Shown piece after piece: positions 25,183 through 35,102 of a stretch of DNA of 64,000 nucleotides. Source of the DNA: Tildeniella nuda ZEHNDER 1965/U140 (GTDB taxonomy: Bacteria; Cyanobacteriota; Cyanobacteriia; Leptolyngbyales; Leptolyngbyaceae); contig JAHHIG010000009.1 in assembly GCA_019358895.1 (NCBI GenBank), positions 62,001 to 126,000 of the forward strand, read 5' to 3'. The first letter of the stretch is position 1; each line of letters begins with the position of its first letter. Made by a program: the position numbers and the translations under genes. Under the pieces are notes generated by a model. That model searched no databases and had not been told where the DNA came from. It saw nothing but the letters and a program-made list of their open reading frames with translations.

Positions 25183-27471
25183 TCAGCGAACCAGTTTGCT
25201 CATGTAGGTGCCCCAGATGCGGGCTGCCTCACCACTACTGCCCGATGTGGGTGAATTGTTGTCGTTGCCTAACCAGATGCCAGTTACCAAACCATTAGGG
25301 ATATAGCCAACAAACCAGAGGTCTACGTTGTCGTTGGTGGTGCCCGTTTTGCCCGCTTCGCCCTGCCCGATCGCAGCCGCTTGTCCAGTGCCACCACGCA
25401 CGACACCCTGGAGCAGCGTTGTCATGGTTTCTGCTACTTCAGGTTTGAGCACAGGCTGATTGAGTCGTGGATCGCGATCGGCGCTGTAGATTACTCGACA
25501 GGTCTTTAAGTCCTTCGGGTTTTTGCAGTCGCCCCCATCCAAAATCTGTCGAATGGCACGGGGTGGATTACTCACTCCTCCATTAGCAAAGATGCTGAAT
25601 GCGCCTGTTAACTCTAACGGCGTGACTTCGCTTTCACCAAGCACTAATCCCGGTGTCGCTTTCAAGGTTGAGTTAATGCCCATGCGTTGAGCGGTGCGAA
25701 TCACGTTGTTCAAACCAACTGCTTGAGCAATCCGTAGAGCGACGACATTCTCCGATTGCGCTAAGCCCGTGTACATATCTAGACTGCCGCCACCTGACCG
25801 ACAACCTGCAAACGACTGCCCGTCCCAGTTAAGCGAGGCACAGGAGTAGGCGCTGCTGGGTGGAATGCCTTGCTCGATCGCCGTCGTATAAGCAAACACC
25901 TTAAACGTCGATCCAGGTTGCCGCATTGCCTGCGAAGCCCGATTGAACTGGCTTTTCTTGTAATCCACACCACCAACTAGCGCAAGCAGCTCGCCTGTTT
26001 TGGCATCCATTGTGACGATCGCCCCTTGCGAAAAGCCAGCGCTGATGCCAGCACTGCTCACCCCATCGCGTAGAGTCGCCTCGGCTTTGGACTGCATTTG
26101 CGGATCGAGTCCTGTTTTGATAATAAAGTTGCCTTCTTCGGCAAGCTCTGCGCCCAGTAGCTGCTGAAGTTCGGTGAAAACGTAGCTGTAATAATAGGGT
26201 GCGATGACGTTATCCAACTCGGCTTTTGCCTTGGGGTTCACGTCAATCCGCGATCGCCGCGCCCGTTGAAGGTCGTCTGCACTTGCCATGTTCAGCGCTG
26301 CCATGCGGTCTAACACGCCATTGCGAAGCTCGATCGCCTTGTCATAGTTTCGCACCGGGTTAAAGCTGTTCGGTGCAGGCAGAATACCGACCAACATTGC
26401 CGCTTCCGAAAGGGTTAAGTCCTTCGCCGATTTATTCAGATAAAGCTGAGCCGCGTCTTCAAAACCGTATGCCTCGTTGCCTAAATACACTCGATTCAGG
26501 TACGTGAGCATTAAAAAATCTTTGCTGTAGACCGTTTCTAACTTCAGGGCAACCGCTGCTTCGCGCAGTTTACGTCCCGCTGAATCTTGTGTGCCCACAT
26601 ACTGACGTAACACACTGCGGGCAAGCTGCTGAGTGAGCGTACTGCCACCTTCCCGAATGCCACCTCCCCGAACGTTCGCAACGAGTGCTCGCAAGGTGCC
26701 GATCGGGTCTACGCCCAAATGCCAGTAGTAGCGAGAGTCTTCAGAGGCGATCGCTGCCTTTGCTAGAAAGGGCGAAAACTCTGACAGGTTCTTAAACTCA
26801 GTATGGGTGCGGTTCGTCACTGGGCTGAGTGGCGTTTGCTCGTCACGCGCATAGACCACAAACGGACCCTGCACCGACGCAGGCAACGGCTGCACGGAAA
26901 ACTTCTGCCACTCAATCAGCACACCCACCACTGCCAGAGCCGTTACGCCACCAAGTCCATACATGCCGTAGCGAACCGCACGTACATACCAGGGTGGCGG
27001 ATCGATGAACTGAATGCGAACAGCCGCTGCCAGTTCTGGTGGACCAAGGGTATAGACAGCGTTGTGCCGCAGTTGGGTCGATCGCACCCGCCGCTTGCCC
27101 CGATAGATGCCGTTGGTCGAGTTTTCGTCTTTGAGAAAGAACGGCGGACGAAAGAGTGCTCCCAGAAGGCGCGATCGCTGGCTATCGCGGTTCAGTGACA
27201 GATGCACCTGGCTCACGACTGGATTCCGCACCACGATGTCACATGTTCTAGAACTACGCCCCAGCATATAGCGATCGCCCAATAGCGGATACACATCTGC
27301 CTGATCGGCTCCAGCATCTTGTACCCGCAGTTCTGGCACCCGTGCATTCGGCTTCAGCTTCAACTTAGAAAAATTGATTTTTGCCTGAACAGTTTGCACT
27401 GCCTGAGTAATAGCACCGACAAGCGTTTGCGATCGACGGGGAGGCTGGGGCGGAGTCATTGAGTCGTCCAA
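25183..27471 (-). CDS. Class A penicillin-binding protein with N-terminal FHA domain
   Basis: A 762-residue bifunctional peptidoglycan synthase. Residues 60-155 form an FHA phosphothreonine-binding domain (GRSSR at 71-75, VSQVHLSL, NSTNGIY ending at 123), placed on the cytosolic side. A membrane segment at about 166-186 follows. The GT51 transglycosylase covers 225-410 with catalytic Glu244 in ASEDSRYYWH and GGSTLTQQLAR. The transpeptidase covers 480-755 with S521-x-x-K524 (STFK), SEN at 573-575 and KTG at 708-710. All catalytic motifs are intact. The FHA module implies control by Ser/Thr kinases. The gene stands alone between repeat-rich gaps. Confidence 0.95.
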   Translation of the reverse strand: MDDSMTPPQPPRRSQTLVGAITQAVQTVQAKINFSKLKLKPNARVPELRVQDAGADQADVYPLLGDRYMLGRSSRTCDIVVRNPVVSQVHLSLNRDSQRSRLLGALFRPPFFLKDENSTNGIYRGKRRVRSTQLRHNAVYTLGPPELAAAVRIQFIDPPPWYVRAVRYGMYGLGGVTALAVVGVLIEWQKFSVQPLPASVQGPFVVYARDEQTPLSPVTNRTHTEFKNLSEFSPFLAKAAIASEDSRYYWHLGVDPIGTLRALVANVRGGGIREGGSTLTQQLARSVLRQYVGTQDSAGRKLREAAVALKLETVYSKDFLMLTYLNRVYLGNEAYGFEDAAQLYLNKSAKDLTLSEAAMLVGILPAPNSFNPVRNYDKAIELRNGVLDRMAALNMASADDLQRARRSRIDVNPKAKAELDNVIAPYYYSYVFTELQQLLGAELAEEGNFIIKTGLDPQMQSKAEATLRDGVSSAGISAGFSQGAIVTMDAKTGELLALVGGVDYKKSQFNRASQAMRQPGSTFKVFAYTTAIEQGIPPSSAYSCASLNWDGQSFAGCRSGGGSLDMYTGLAQSENVVALRIAQAVGLNNVIRTAQRMGINSTLKATPGLVLGESEVTPLELTGAFSIFANGGVSNPPRAIRQILDGGDCKNPKDLKTCRVIYSADRDPRLNQPVLKPEVAETMTTLLQGVVRGGTGQAAAIGQGEAGKTGTTNDNVDLWFVGYIPNGLVTGIWLGNDNNSPTSGSSGEAARIWGTYMSKLVR

Positions 27472-27884
27472 TCAAAGAATGGCTGAGTTCAGAATCACAA
27501 CCTTTTTGGTGCGTTCCGGTCAGCTTCAGCCTTATTCTAGACAACGACTGCCGGATCAGCTATTAGCTATCAGCTATCAGCTATCAGCTATCAGCTTTCA
27601 TTCTGATTACTGACCGCTAACCACTGACGGCTGACGGCTGACGGCTGACGGCTGACGGCTGACCGCTGACCGCTGATTACTGACCGCTGACCGCTGACCG
27701 CTGACCGCTAATTTAGTGGATTTGCTTGCACTAGGATAGATCATTGGCAGCATACGCTATAAACTTTAAAATAGAGAGCAATAGGTATAGTTGCTTACTG
27801 TTTGTCATTTATCTTATCGTTGATGCCGATCGCTCGTCCCTTGCCGTCTGCCCACACCCACGCCGTTATTAAGTAGAAGAAGTT
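27472..27884. other. Divergent region before transketolase, with heptamer repeats
   Basis: A 413-bp divergent gap. GCTATCA-type heptamers (27560-27600) run into GCTGACG/GCTGACC heptamers (27615-27715). The transketolase promoter probably lies in 27730-27800, where TATAAACTTTAAAATAG is AT-rich. No other gene was recognised. Confidence 0.6.
27555..27715. repeat. Heptamer repeat array (AGCTATC / GACCGCT)
   Basis: Tandem heptamers: AGCTATC units, then about fifteen units of CTGACGG/CTGACCG. This is the reverse complement of the GCGGTCA array type seen elsewhere in the window. Confidence 0.9.
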
Positions 27885-29900
27885 ATGGCTGTCGCAACCA
27901 CCCAAACCCTCGAAGAACTCTGTATTAATTCGATTCGTTTTCTGGCAGTCGATGCCGTTGAAAAAGCGAAATCTGGTCATCCTGGTTTGCCAATGGGCGC
28001 TGCGCCGATGGCGTTTGTCCTTTGGGATCAGTTTTTGCGGTTCAATCCCAAAAATCCTAAGTGGTTCAACCGCGATCGCTTCGTGCTGTCTGCGGGTCAT
28101 GGCTGCATGTTGCAGTATGCGCTGCTGTACTTGACTGGTTACGACAGCGTGAGCATTGACGACATCAAACAATTTCGCCAGTGGGAATCTAAAACACCTG
28201 GGCATCCCGAAAACTTTGAGACTCCTGGCATCGAAGTCACCACCGGACCTCTGGGTCAGGGCATTGCAAACGCCGTAGGGTTAGCGATCGCCGAAGCGCA
28301 TTTAGGTGCCAAGTTCAACCAACCGGATCTGACGCTGGTAGATCACTATACCTACGCGATTCTGGGTGACGGCTGCAACATGGAAGGCGTTTCTGGTGAA
28401 GCCTGTTCTCTCGCCGGACACCTGGGTTTGGGCAAGCTGATTGCGCTCTACGACGACAACCACATTTCGATCGACGGTTCCACCGACATTGCTTTTACCG
28501 AAGATGTCTCCAAGCGCTTCGAGGCATACGGTTGGCACGTGCTACATGTTGAAAATGGCAACACCGATTTGGAAGGGCTTGCAAAAGCGATCGCCGCTGC
28601 CAAAGCCGTTACAGACAAGCCTACGATGATCAAAGTCACCACCACGATCGGCTACGGCTCTCCTAACAAGCAAGGCACCGCTGATGCTCACGGCTCGGTA
28701 CTGGGTCCCGATGAAATTAAGCTGACCCGCGATAACCTGGGCTGGGAGTACGAACCCTTTGTGGTGCCTGACGATGCGCTGGCTCATCTGCGTCAAGCGG
28801 TCGATCGGGGTGCCAGCCTGGAAGCAGAATGGAACGAAACCTGGGCACAGTACAAAACCAAGTATGCGGAAAAAGCGGCAGAGTTCGATCGCCTGATCAG
28901 CGGTCAGCTACCCGACGGTTGGGAGAGCGCTTTACCGACCTACAAGCCCGAAGACAAACAGCTTGCTACACGCAAACACTCCGAAATCACCTTAAACGCA
29001 CTGGCTAAAGTGCTCCCCGAAATCATCGGCGGCTCTGCTGACCTCACCCACTCCAACCTCACGGAACTGAAAGGATCGGGCAACTTCCAAAAAGGGCACT
29101 ACGAAAACCGTAACGTTCACTTTGGCGTACGCGAACACGGCATGGGAGCTATCTGCAACGGTATGGCGCTGCACGGATCGGGGCTGATTCCGTATGGTGC
29201 CACGTTCCTCATCTTCACCGACTATATGCGGGGAGCCATTCGCCTCTCAGCACTGTCGCAAGCTGGCGTGATCTGGGTGATGACTCACGACTCTGTAGCG
29301 TTAGGTGAAGATGGTCCCACTCACCAACCTGTAGAAACGATCGCCTCGCTACGCGCTATTCCTGACCTCACCGTGCTCCGTCCTGCCGATGGTACGGAAA
29401 CCTCTGGTGCGTACAAAGTAGCGGTGCTCAATGCCAACCAGAACCGTGCCACGCTGATTGCCTTTTCGCGTCAAGCGGTGCCCAACCTGGCAGGCTCGTC
29501 GATCGACGGTGTCGCGAAGGGTGCCTATGCGGTGATCGATGCTGACGGTACGCCTGACCTCATCCTCATTGGCACGGGGGCAGAAGTCGGTCTCTGCGTC
29601 AAAGCGGCTGAGCAACTAGCCAGCGGAGGCAAAAAAGTCCGCGTGGTTTCCATGCCGTCCTGGGAACTCTTTGAAGCTCAAGATGCCGCTTACAAAGAAT
29701 CCGTGCTACCCAAAGCTGTGACCAAGCGTCTGGTTGTGGAAGCGGGTATCAGCATGGGCTGGTGTAAATATGCTGGGGCTGAAGGTGATATTCTCGCGGT
29801 CGATCGCTTTGGTGTTTCAGCGCCTGGCGGCACGATCATGGAAAAATTTGGCTTCACCGTTGAGAATGTGGTTGCTAAAGCGAAGGCATTGCTGGGGTAA
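27885..29900 (+). CDS. tkt: Transketolase
   Basis: A 671-residue thiamine-diphosphate enzyme transferring two-carbon units in the Calvin-Benson cycle and the oxidative pentose phosphate pathway. Length is standard for the bacterial enzyme. The N-terminal domain has [21 protein letters not shown] and the ThDP motif [19 protein letters not shown]... [14 protein letters not shown]. The central domain has [19 protein letters not shown] with the catalytic Glu that activates ThDP, and [15 protein letters not shown]. The C-terminal domain ends AKALLG. It is highly expressed in cyanobacteria, consistent with its codon use. It is a single gene with a terminator about 230 bp downstream. Confidence 0.98.
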   Translation: MAVATTQTLEELCINSIRFLAVDAVEKAKSGHPGLPMGAAPMAFVLWDQFLRFNPKNPKWFNRDRFVLSAGHGCMLQYALLYLTGYDSVSIDDIKQFRQWESKTPGHPENFETPGIEVTTGPLGQGIANAVGLAIAEAHLGAKFNQPDLTLVDHYTYAILGDGCNMEGVSGEACSLAGHLGLGKLIALYDDNHISIDGSTDIAFTEDVSKRFEAYGWHVLHVENGNTDLEGLAKAIAAAKAVTDKPTMIKVTTTIGYGSPNKQGTADAHGSVLGPDEIKLTRDNLGWEYEPFVVPDDALAHLRQAVDRGASLEAEWNETWAQYKTKYAEKAAEFDRLISGQLPDGWESALPTYKPEDKQLATRKHSEITLNALAKVLPEIIGGSADLTHSNLTELKGSGNFQKGHYENRNVHFGVREHGMGAICNGMALHGSGLIPYGATFLIFTDYMRGAIRLSALSQAGVIWVMTHDSVALGEDGPTHQPVETIASLRAIPDLTVLRPADGTETSGAYKVAVLNANQNRATLIAFSRQAVPNLAGSSIDGVAKGAYAVIDADGTPDLILIGTGAEVGLCVKAAEQLASGGKKVRVVSMPSWELFEAQDAAYKESVLPKAVTKRLVVEAGISMGWCKYAGAEGDILAVDRFGVSAPGGTIMEKFGFTVENVVAKAKALLG

Positions 29901-29963
29901 GACGTTACGCTCTAAGGACGATACACATAGCAGTTCTGAGCTATTTGTGCAAAGTATGCAATG

Positions 29964-30045
<82 letters not shown>

Positions 30046-30125
30046 AAACCTGGAGCTAAAAGCGAAGCCAGAGTAGCTTGCACCAATTAAACCGGATCGC
30101 TCGATAACGTCCCGACTCACTCTCT

Positions 30126-30160
30126 AAAAGGCTCTCTGGTTTTCAGGGAGCCTTTCGTTT
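30126..30160 (+). terminator. Intrinsic terminator
   Basis: AAAGGCTC-TCTG pairs with CAGG-GAGCCTTT, followed by CGTTTT. It is the likely terminator of transketolase transcription and, read the other way, of the HTH gene at 30176. Confidence 0.8.
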
Positions 30161-30175
30161 TAGAGTTCGACAAGA

Positions 30176-30844
30176 TCAGTTGCGGTTAGCTTCAGGCTGT
30201 GCGGGCAGACGATCGCTGCATGGAAAAAACCGCTGTGCTTGAGCGTCATAAGACCAACTCACACCATTAGGATCGCGTGTTTGAGTCCAATCAAGCAAGG
30301 TGGGCAAGTGCTTTTTACGACTGACGGTTTTTGCCGTTACACCTAGCCGTTTGGCGAGTTCAGCCTGAGTCAGTGAATCGGGGAGTGGCGGCACAGTCGT
30401 GCTATCAGGCACATCCATCACTATAGGCTCTGGCGGGAAGCGGGAAAATTGTAGCGTTGTGAAGATGTAAACGACATCACCGTGCTCTGTCACCTCAAAC
30501 CGGGCAGCGAATTCTTTGGCGCGGCTGTCGAGGTAAGCACGAGCGGCGATCGCAGGTATCTCCGCTGCCATCGCAAAATCAAGCAGGGTCATACGTCCAC
30601 GGTGTTCTCGCAACAGGCGGTAAAAAGTGACGTTCAAGTGCTTTTGCTGACGGTTTTGCCTCCTACAATGGCGCTGCCAAACCCACCAAACAACGAGTGC
30701 TGGTACCAATACTTGCAGCAATGGCAGCAGTGTCCGCACAAGGGTAGAAACCAACCCCACTAAACAGAGGGTAGCGCCGAAAATAGCGGCATAACGCACT
30801 AAACTACTGCTGTCTGTTTTAGCCGTGCGAAATAGTTTAGCCAT
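30176..30844 (-). CDS. Membrane-anchored protein with C-terminal helix-turn-helix
   Basis: A 222-residue protein not assigned to a named family. Two adjacent hydrophobic segments at about 15-60 (AAIFGATLCLVGLVSTLV, LLPLLQVLVPALVVWWVW) anchor it. A soluble part follows with a winged-helix-like region (TFYRLLREHRGRMTLLDFAMAAEIPAIAARAYLDSRAKEFAARF, about 82-125). The C-terminal SLTQAELAKRLGVTAKTVSRKKHLPTLLDW (about 157-186) is a good HTH with the AKRLGV-T-TVSR pattern. A DNA-binding motif fused to a membrane anchor suggests a one-component membrane regulator, but this is inference. It converges on transketolase. Confidence 0.75.
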   Translation of the reverse strand: MAKLFRTAKTDSSSLVRYAAIFGATLCLVGLVSTLVRTLLPLLQVLVPALVVWWVWQRHCRRQNRQQKHLNVTFYRLLREHRGRMTLLDFAMAAEIPAIAARAYLDSRAKEFAARFEVTEHGDVVYIFTTLQFSRFPPEPIVMDVPDSTTVPPLPDSLTQAELAKRLGVTAKTVSRKKHLPTLLDWTQTRDPNGVSWSYDAQAQRFFPCSDRLPAQPEANRN

Positions 30845-31631
30845 CGGTGTCTGGCTCCATACAGGTAGTCTGTCAGGCTTGTGGTGAACGTTGCACGTAG
30901 TGAAGGAACGCTGACAGGGCAGCGGCTTTCTAGCCGCGATCGCGTGCTGTCTAAAAAGGGGCGCAGTGCAGTGGTTAAACTATATTTTAGTACAAAAGCA
31001 CTATAGAACAATGTTGAAAACTGCTGCTGATCATCGCTTCGTGGAGTTGTTGGTCGTGAGAGAAAAGCCAACGGCTGTCGCTTGCTTTCTGAAGGATTAG
31101 CTGATGTCAACAGGTACCGACACAAGACGATCGCCACCAAAGGGCATAGTCTCCGGTAACGATCGCTTTGCAGTGTATGAAGCAGTAGAGAAACGGTTGT
31201 TCCTTCCCAGCGATCGCTCAGCCAGGAGCGCCCAGTAAAGGGCAATCGATGCCGCTCAAGGCAAGTCGTAGTGCAGCCATCAAGCGTCACGCTTGCAGCA
31301 GAAGCGCTAAGAGCTGATTGACTGACAAAAGTTCTGATGTAGGTTGGTGTTGAGCGGAGCGTAACCCAACACCAGTAACGGTTTCGTTGGGTTACGCTAA
31401 CGCTAACCCAACCTACGGCAGGATAAGGGTTTCAAGAGTTTTGTCAGTCAACCAGGCGCTAAGAGTCTGGTCAAGAAGCTAAACCAAGAAACAAAGCTCT
31501 ATTTCCGATTCAGCGTCTACGCTTAAGGGGCTTCACTTACTTCTAAAGAAGTGAGATCAGCAACTCTTTGCTAACTATTATCTGAAGTGTAGTACACTCT
31601 GCCTGTCGCCTATCCTCGACCTATCACCCAG
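30845..31631. other. Long non-coding region with an IS4-type MITE
   Basis: A 787-bp gap between divergent genes. The minus-strand frame at 30799-31290 overlaps the HTH gene, is rich in Arg/Ser/Leu and has no family resemblance, so it is not called. The 142-bp element at 31314-31455 is the only structured feature. Sequence at 31500-31630 is the probable promoter of the glycosyltransferase gene. Confidence 0.6.
31304..31465. mobile_element. IS4-type MITE with 10-bp target duplication
   Basis: A 142-bp element (31314-31455) bounded by 18-bp terminal inverted repeats that match at 16 of 18 positions (CTGATTGACTGACAAAAG on the left, CTGGTTGACTGACAAAAC as the complement of the right). It is flanked exactly on both sides by the direct repeat GCGCTAAGAG (31304-31313 and 31456-31465). 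CTG ends and a 9-12 bp duplication are typical of the IS4 superfamily. The inside is a palindromic repeat of the GTAGGTTGG...CCAACCTAC family. Confidence 0.9.
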
Positions 31632-32699
31632 ATGCCTGATCCCCTGTATAACCTCATCGCTTTTCTGGTTTCTTTGGTAGTTGTCCTCCTGGCAACCCCG
31701 ATCGTCAAAAAAATCGGACTGAAAAGCGGACATTTTGACAAACCAGGCGGTAGAAAGATTCATAAACACCCGATGGTTCGTCTGGGCGGCGTTTCAATCT
31801 TTTTAGGTACGTTAGCAGGGCTTTTAATTGTCTGGTGGACAGGAGGCTTTGGCGTTTTACCTCCTAACAAAGAATATGAGGTGTGGGGTGTGACGATCGG
31901 CGGCTTAGCCTTCTTTTTGATTGGGCTTGCTGATGATCTTTTCAACCTGTCTCCCATCACCCGACTGATTTTGCAAGCGATCGTCGCGGGGTTTGCCTGG
32001 AAAGTTGGCGTTCAAATCGACTTTTTAACAATTCCAACGATTGGTCTAGTGTCTTTGCCTGATTGGGTGAGTCTGCCGATTACGATCGTCTGGCTCGTCG
32101 GTATGGCAAATGCCATTAATTGGATTGATGGGCTGGACGGTCTGGCGGCGGGTGTGAGCGGTATTGCGGCTGTCGTCATGTTTATTGTCTGCCTTTTCAT
32201 GAGACAGCCTGCTGCCGCGTTAATTGCAGCAGCACTTGCAGGTGGTGCATTAGGCTTCCTTCGCTATAACTTCAACCCTGCCCAGATTTTTATGGGCGAT
32301 GGCGGCGCTTACTTTATGGGGTTTTCGTTAGCAGGCATTGGGATCATCGGCTTGGTGAAAGGGGTGACAACGGTAGCGTTAACAGTGGCTGTTGTGCTGC
32401 CTTATTTAATTCTGGCAGTCCCTATTCTAGATATGTCAGCAGTCATTCTGGATCGGCTGCGGCGTGGTAAATCGCCCTTTGTAGCGGACAAGCGACACTT
32501 GCACCATCGCTTGTTACAAGCTGGTTTATCGCAACGTTTGACGGTTTTGTTCATCTACTCGCTGACGCTTTGGGCAGGAACGCTGGCACTGGCGGTGTCT
32601 GGAATGCCAAGCGGCTGGGGCTACGCGATCGGAGCAACGGTAATCTTAGGCTTTATCGGCTGGCAAGTCTGGAAGACAGCACGCCAATCGCAAGCCTGA
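31632..32699 (+). CDS. MraY/WecA-family GlcNAc-1-phosphate transferase
   Basis: A 355-residue polytopic membrane enzyme with about 11 hydrophobic segments. It transfers a sugar-1-phosphate from a UDP-sugar to a polyprenyl phosphate, the first step of an envelope polysaccharide (WecA/TagO-like). Motifs: PGGRKIHKHPMVRLGG near residue 40, GLADDLFNLSP with the DD Mg-binding pair, NAINWIDGLDGLAAG, FMGDGGAYFMGF, and the cytosolic DKRHLHHRLLQAG. The HLHHRL His motif is of the WecA rather than the MraY type. It lies divergent from the HTH gene across the MITE region and convergent with the ABC-F gene. Confidence 0.93.
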   Translation: MPDPLYNLIAFLVSLVVVLLATPIVKKIGLKSGHFDKPGGRKIHKHPMVRLGGVSIFLGTLAGLLIVWWTGGFGVLPPNKEYEVWGVTIGGLAFFLIGLADDLFNLSPITRLILQAIVAGFAWKVGVQIDFLTIPTIGLVSLPDWVSLPITIVWLVGMANAINWIDGLDGLAAGVSGIAAVVMFIVCLFMRQPAAALIAAALAGGALGFLRYNFNPAQIFMGDGGAYFMGFSLAGIGIIGLVKGVTTVALTVAVVLPYLILAVPILDMSAVILDRLRRGKSPFVADKRHLHHRLLQAGLSQRLTVLFIYSLTLWAGTLALAVSGMPSGWGYAIGATVILGFIGWQVWKTARQSQA

Positions 32700-32734
32700 G
32701 TCAAAGCGACAACAGATGATAAAGCTGCCTTTGA

Positions 32735-34441
32735 CTAAGCTTTCTTCGCTTTCTCTTTTTCCTTTTGCTTGGCGCGTTTGGCAGCAGCTTTTGCTTCTTT
32801 TTCAGCTTCGATCGCCGCTAAAGCTGCCTTCTCCTTCTCTTCAGCAATTTTGTCGAGATAGTAGTGATAGTCACCACGATAAAGCAAGAGTTCGCCATCA
32901 CGAATTTCGACAATTTTGTTGGCAACCTGAGAGATAAAGTAGCGATCGTGCGACACAATAATCACCGTGCCGTCGTAGTTTTGGAGCGCTTCTTCCAGCA
33001 TTTCTTTAGCAGGAATATCCAAATGGTTTGTCGGCTCATCCAAAATCAAAAGATTGGCAGGTTGGAGGAGCATTTTTGCCAGCGCGAGTCGTGCTTTTTC
33101 GCCACCGCTGAGTGACTCGACTTTCTTGAACGCCGAGTCACCGCTGAAAAGAAAGCGTCCTAACAGCGTACGAACTTCTTCATTTGTCCATTTGGGCACT
33201 TCGTCGTGAATGGTCTGAATGACGGTTTTCTGCAAATCGAGCGCTTCTGCCTGGTTTTGCTCAAAATAGCCAGGGAGGACGTTGTGGTCACCCATTGTCA
33301 CCGTGCCTTCGGTGGGTTGCTCCATCCCCATAATCAGGTGTAGCAGCGTGGATTTGCCAGCACCGTTGGGACCGAGAAAGGCAACGCGATCGCCCCGCTC
33401 TAGCAGCAGATTGGCATCCAAAAACAGAATTTTTTCGCCATACGAGTGCGTCATATTTTTGATTTCCACCATTTCGCGTCCGCTACGGGGCGACGGTGGA
33501 AAGCGAAAGTGAAGCGTTCTCATGCCACCATCGGGTGCTGCGATGCGTTCAATCTTATCGAGCTGTTTCTCGCGGCTCTTTGCCTGAGTGCTACGAGTGG
33601 CGCTGGCGCGGAAGCGATCGACGAATGCTTGCTGCTTTTCCAGTTCTTTCTGCTGCCGCTCAAACGCACTTAATTGAGCATCCCGCATTTCTTCTTTCTG
33701 CTGTAGGTATGCAGAATAATTACCCAGGTAGGTGCTAGAAACGCCGCGCTCGGTTTCCACGATTTGAGTGCAGAGGCGATCGAGGAACTCACGATCGTGA
33801 GAGACAATCACCATCGGCGTAGATAGCCCTTTGAGGTAATTTTCCAGCCACTCGATCGTCTCTAAATCTAAATGGTTTGTCGGCTCGTCCAGCAGCAGCA
33901 GGTCGGGCTTTTGCAGCAAAATTTTGCCCAAACTCATTCGCATCTGCCAGCCGCCGCTGAAGGCACTGACGAGGCGATCGCCGTCCTCCAGGTCGAACCC
34001 CAGATCGGGCATGATCTTCTCGATCCGCGAATCTAACCCATAGCCGTCCATCGCTTCAAACTGACGCTGCAAGCGATCCATATCATGCAGCAGTTTGTCC
34101 AGCACTTCAGGCGTTGCCGTTTCCATGTCTCGGTGTACAGCACTCAGAGCCACGTGAACATCGTTTGCTTCACCGAAGGCACGCCAAAACTCTTCGCGCA
34201 CCGTACGAGTAGGATCAACTTCAAATTCTTGAGTCAAATACGCAATGTGGAGACTGGCAGGACGAATAATTTCGCCTGCGGTGGGCTGCGTTTCGCCTGC
34301 GATAATTTTTAGCTGAGTCGATTTGCCAGCACCGTTCACGCCAACTAGACCAATACGATCGCCGGGTTTCACTTCCCAGTTGATGTCTTTTAGCACTTCG
34401 CCAGTGGGGTAAATTTTGCTGACGTGCTCCAATCGCAACAT
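32735..34441 (-). CDS. ABC-F family ATPase (ribosome-associated type)
   Basis: A 568-residue soluble protein with two ABC ATPase domains and no membrane domain. Walker A sites GVNGAGKST (domain 1) and GPNGAGKST (domain 2), signature motifs FSGGWQMRMSLGK and LSGGEKARLALAK, and two LLLLDEPTNHLD/LILDEPTNHLD Walker B segments are all intact. The interdomain linker (about 240-310) is charged and helical (ERQQKELEKQQAFVDRFR), as in ABC-F proteins that insert into the ribosomal E site. The C-terminus is a Lys/Ala/Glu coiled coil (EKEAKAAAKRAKQKEKEKAKKA), as in Uup/YdiF-like members. It probably aids translation or ribosome rescue. Confidence 0.95.
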   Translation of the reverse strand: MLRLEHVSKIYPTGEVLKDINWEVKPGDRIGLVGVNGAGKSTQLKIIAGETQPTAGEIIRPASLHIAYLTQEFEVDPTRTVREEFWRAFGEANDVHVALSAVHRDMETATPEVLDKLLHDMDRLQRQFEAMDGYGLDSRIEKIMPDLGFDLEDGDRLVSAFSGGWQMRMSLGKILLQKPDLLLLDEPTNHLDLETIEWLENYLKGLSTPMVIVSHDREFLDRLCTQIVETERGVSSTYLGNYSAYLQQKEEMRDAQLSAFERQQKELEKQQAFVDRFRASATRSTQAKSREKQLDKIERIAAPDGGMRTLHFRFPPSPRSGREMVEIKNMTHSYGEKILFLDANLLLERGDRVAFLGPNGAGKSTLLHLIMGMEQPTEGTVTMGDHNVLPGYFEQNQAEALDLQKTVIQTIHDEVPKWTNEEVRTLLGRFLFSGDSAFKKVESLSGGEKARLALAKMLLQPANLLILDEPTNHLDIPAKEMLEEALQNYDGTVIIVSHDRYFISQVANKIVEIRDGELLLYRGDYHYYLDKIAEEKEKAALAAIEAEKEAKAAAKRAKQKEKEKAKKA

Positions 34442-34832
34442 GGGGAATCTCCAGAAAAAGTCAGGTAAGGTGGTTCTGCGATGACTGTAACAAAATTTAA
34501 TCGTACATGGTTAGTGTGAACCTTACGACGATCGCTCGGATGAGTATGCCTACACCTATTACATCCACTCAATGCTTACACGTAGCTTTTGGATGTGCTT
34601 TATATTTACCCAATGAAACACTTGAGATGCGATCGTACAAAGACTTGCTTAGACCATTGCAAGCAGCAGCAGACGTAAGGCAGAAAAGACTTTATCAGAC
34701 TTCTAAGTAATTACGCTTAGAAATTTTAAGTATAAAATAGTACTTAAAATTAGTATAAAAAGCGACCTGTGTTCTAGCCAGCGCTGAGTCTCGCTCCTTA
34801 AGCTCAATGAGTGCCATCACTCCGAGCTTATT
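34442..34832. other. Intergenic region, AT-rich
   Basis: A 391-bp gap. 34707-34762 is strongly AT-rich with an imperfect repeat (TTAAGTATAAAATAG / TTAAAATTAGTATAAAAAG), perhaps a promoter for the truncated gene that follows. A short plus-strand frame at 34507 has no family resemblance and is not called. Confidence 0.45.
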
Positions 34833-35102
34833 ATGCCAGACCCAGGTAATACCCTTTCCACTGCTCAGTTGATCACCATTAATGCGGGGAGTCAAACCTA
34901 CTCAGACACCGTTGGCACCGCTGACCCAGACGACTACTACCGCTTCACGCTGAGTGGACGCAGCAGTATCAACCTGACGTTAACGGGGTTGAGCGGCAAC
35001 GCTGACTTACAGTTGCTGAATGGCGTGGGTACAGTACTGCAACAGTCCACCAATACGGGCACTGCCGCCGAGGACGTGAACCTGACCGATTTGCCCAATT
35101 GA
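34833..35102 (+). pseudogene. Truncated PPC-domain (pre-peptidase C-terminal) gene
   Basis: An 89-codon frame. Residues 5-85 match the bacterial pre-peptidase C-terminal (PPC) beta sandwich: TLSTAQLI, SQTYSDTVGTADPDDYYRFTLSG, and NADLQLLNGVGTVLQQSTNTGTAAEDVNL. These domains normally begin large secreted cyanobacterial proteins. Here the frame ends abruptly near 35090, where the sequence switches to a transposase remnant on the opposite strand. It is a 5' fragment of a larger gene. ATG at 34833 is the natural start. Confidence 0.8.

Noticed and set aside
30799-31290. A 163-codon minus-strand open frame
   Set aside because: It overlaps the HTH gene start, is rich in Arg/Ser/Leu without domain character, and has no ribosome binding site.
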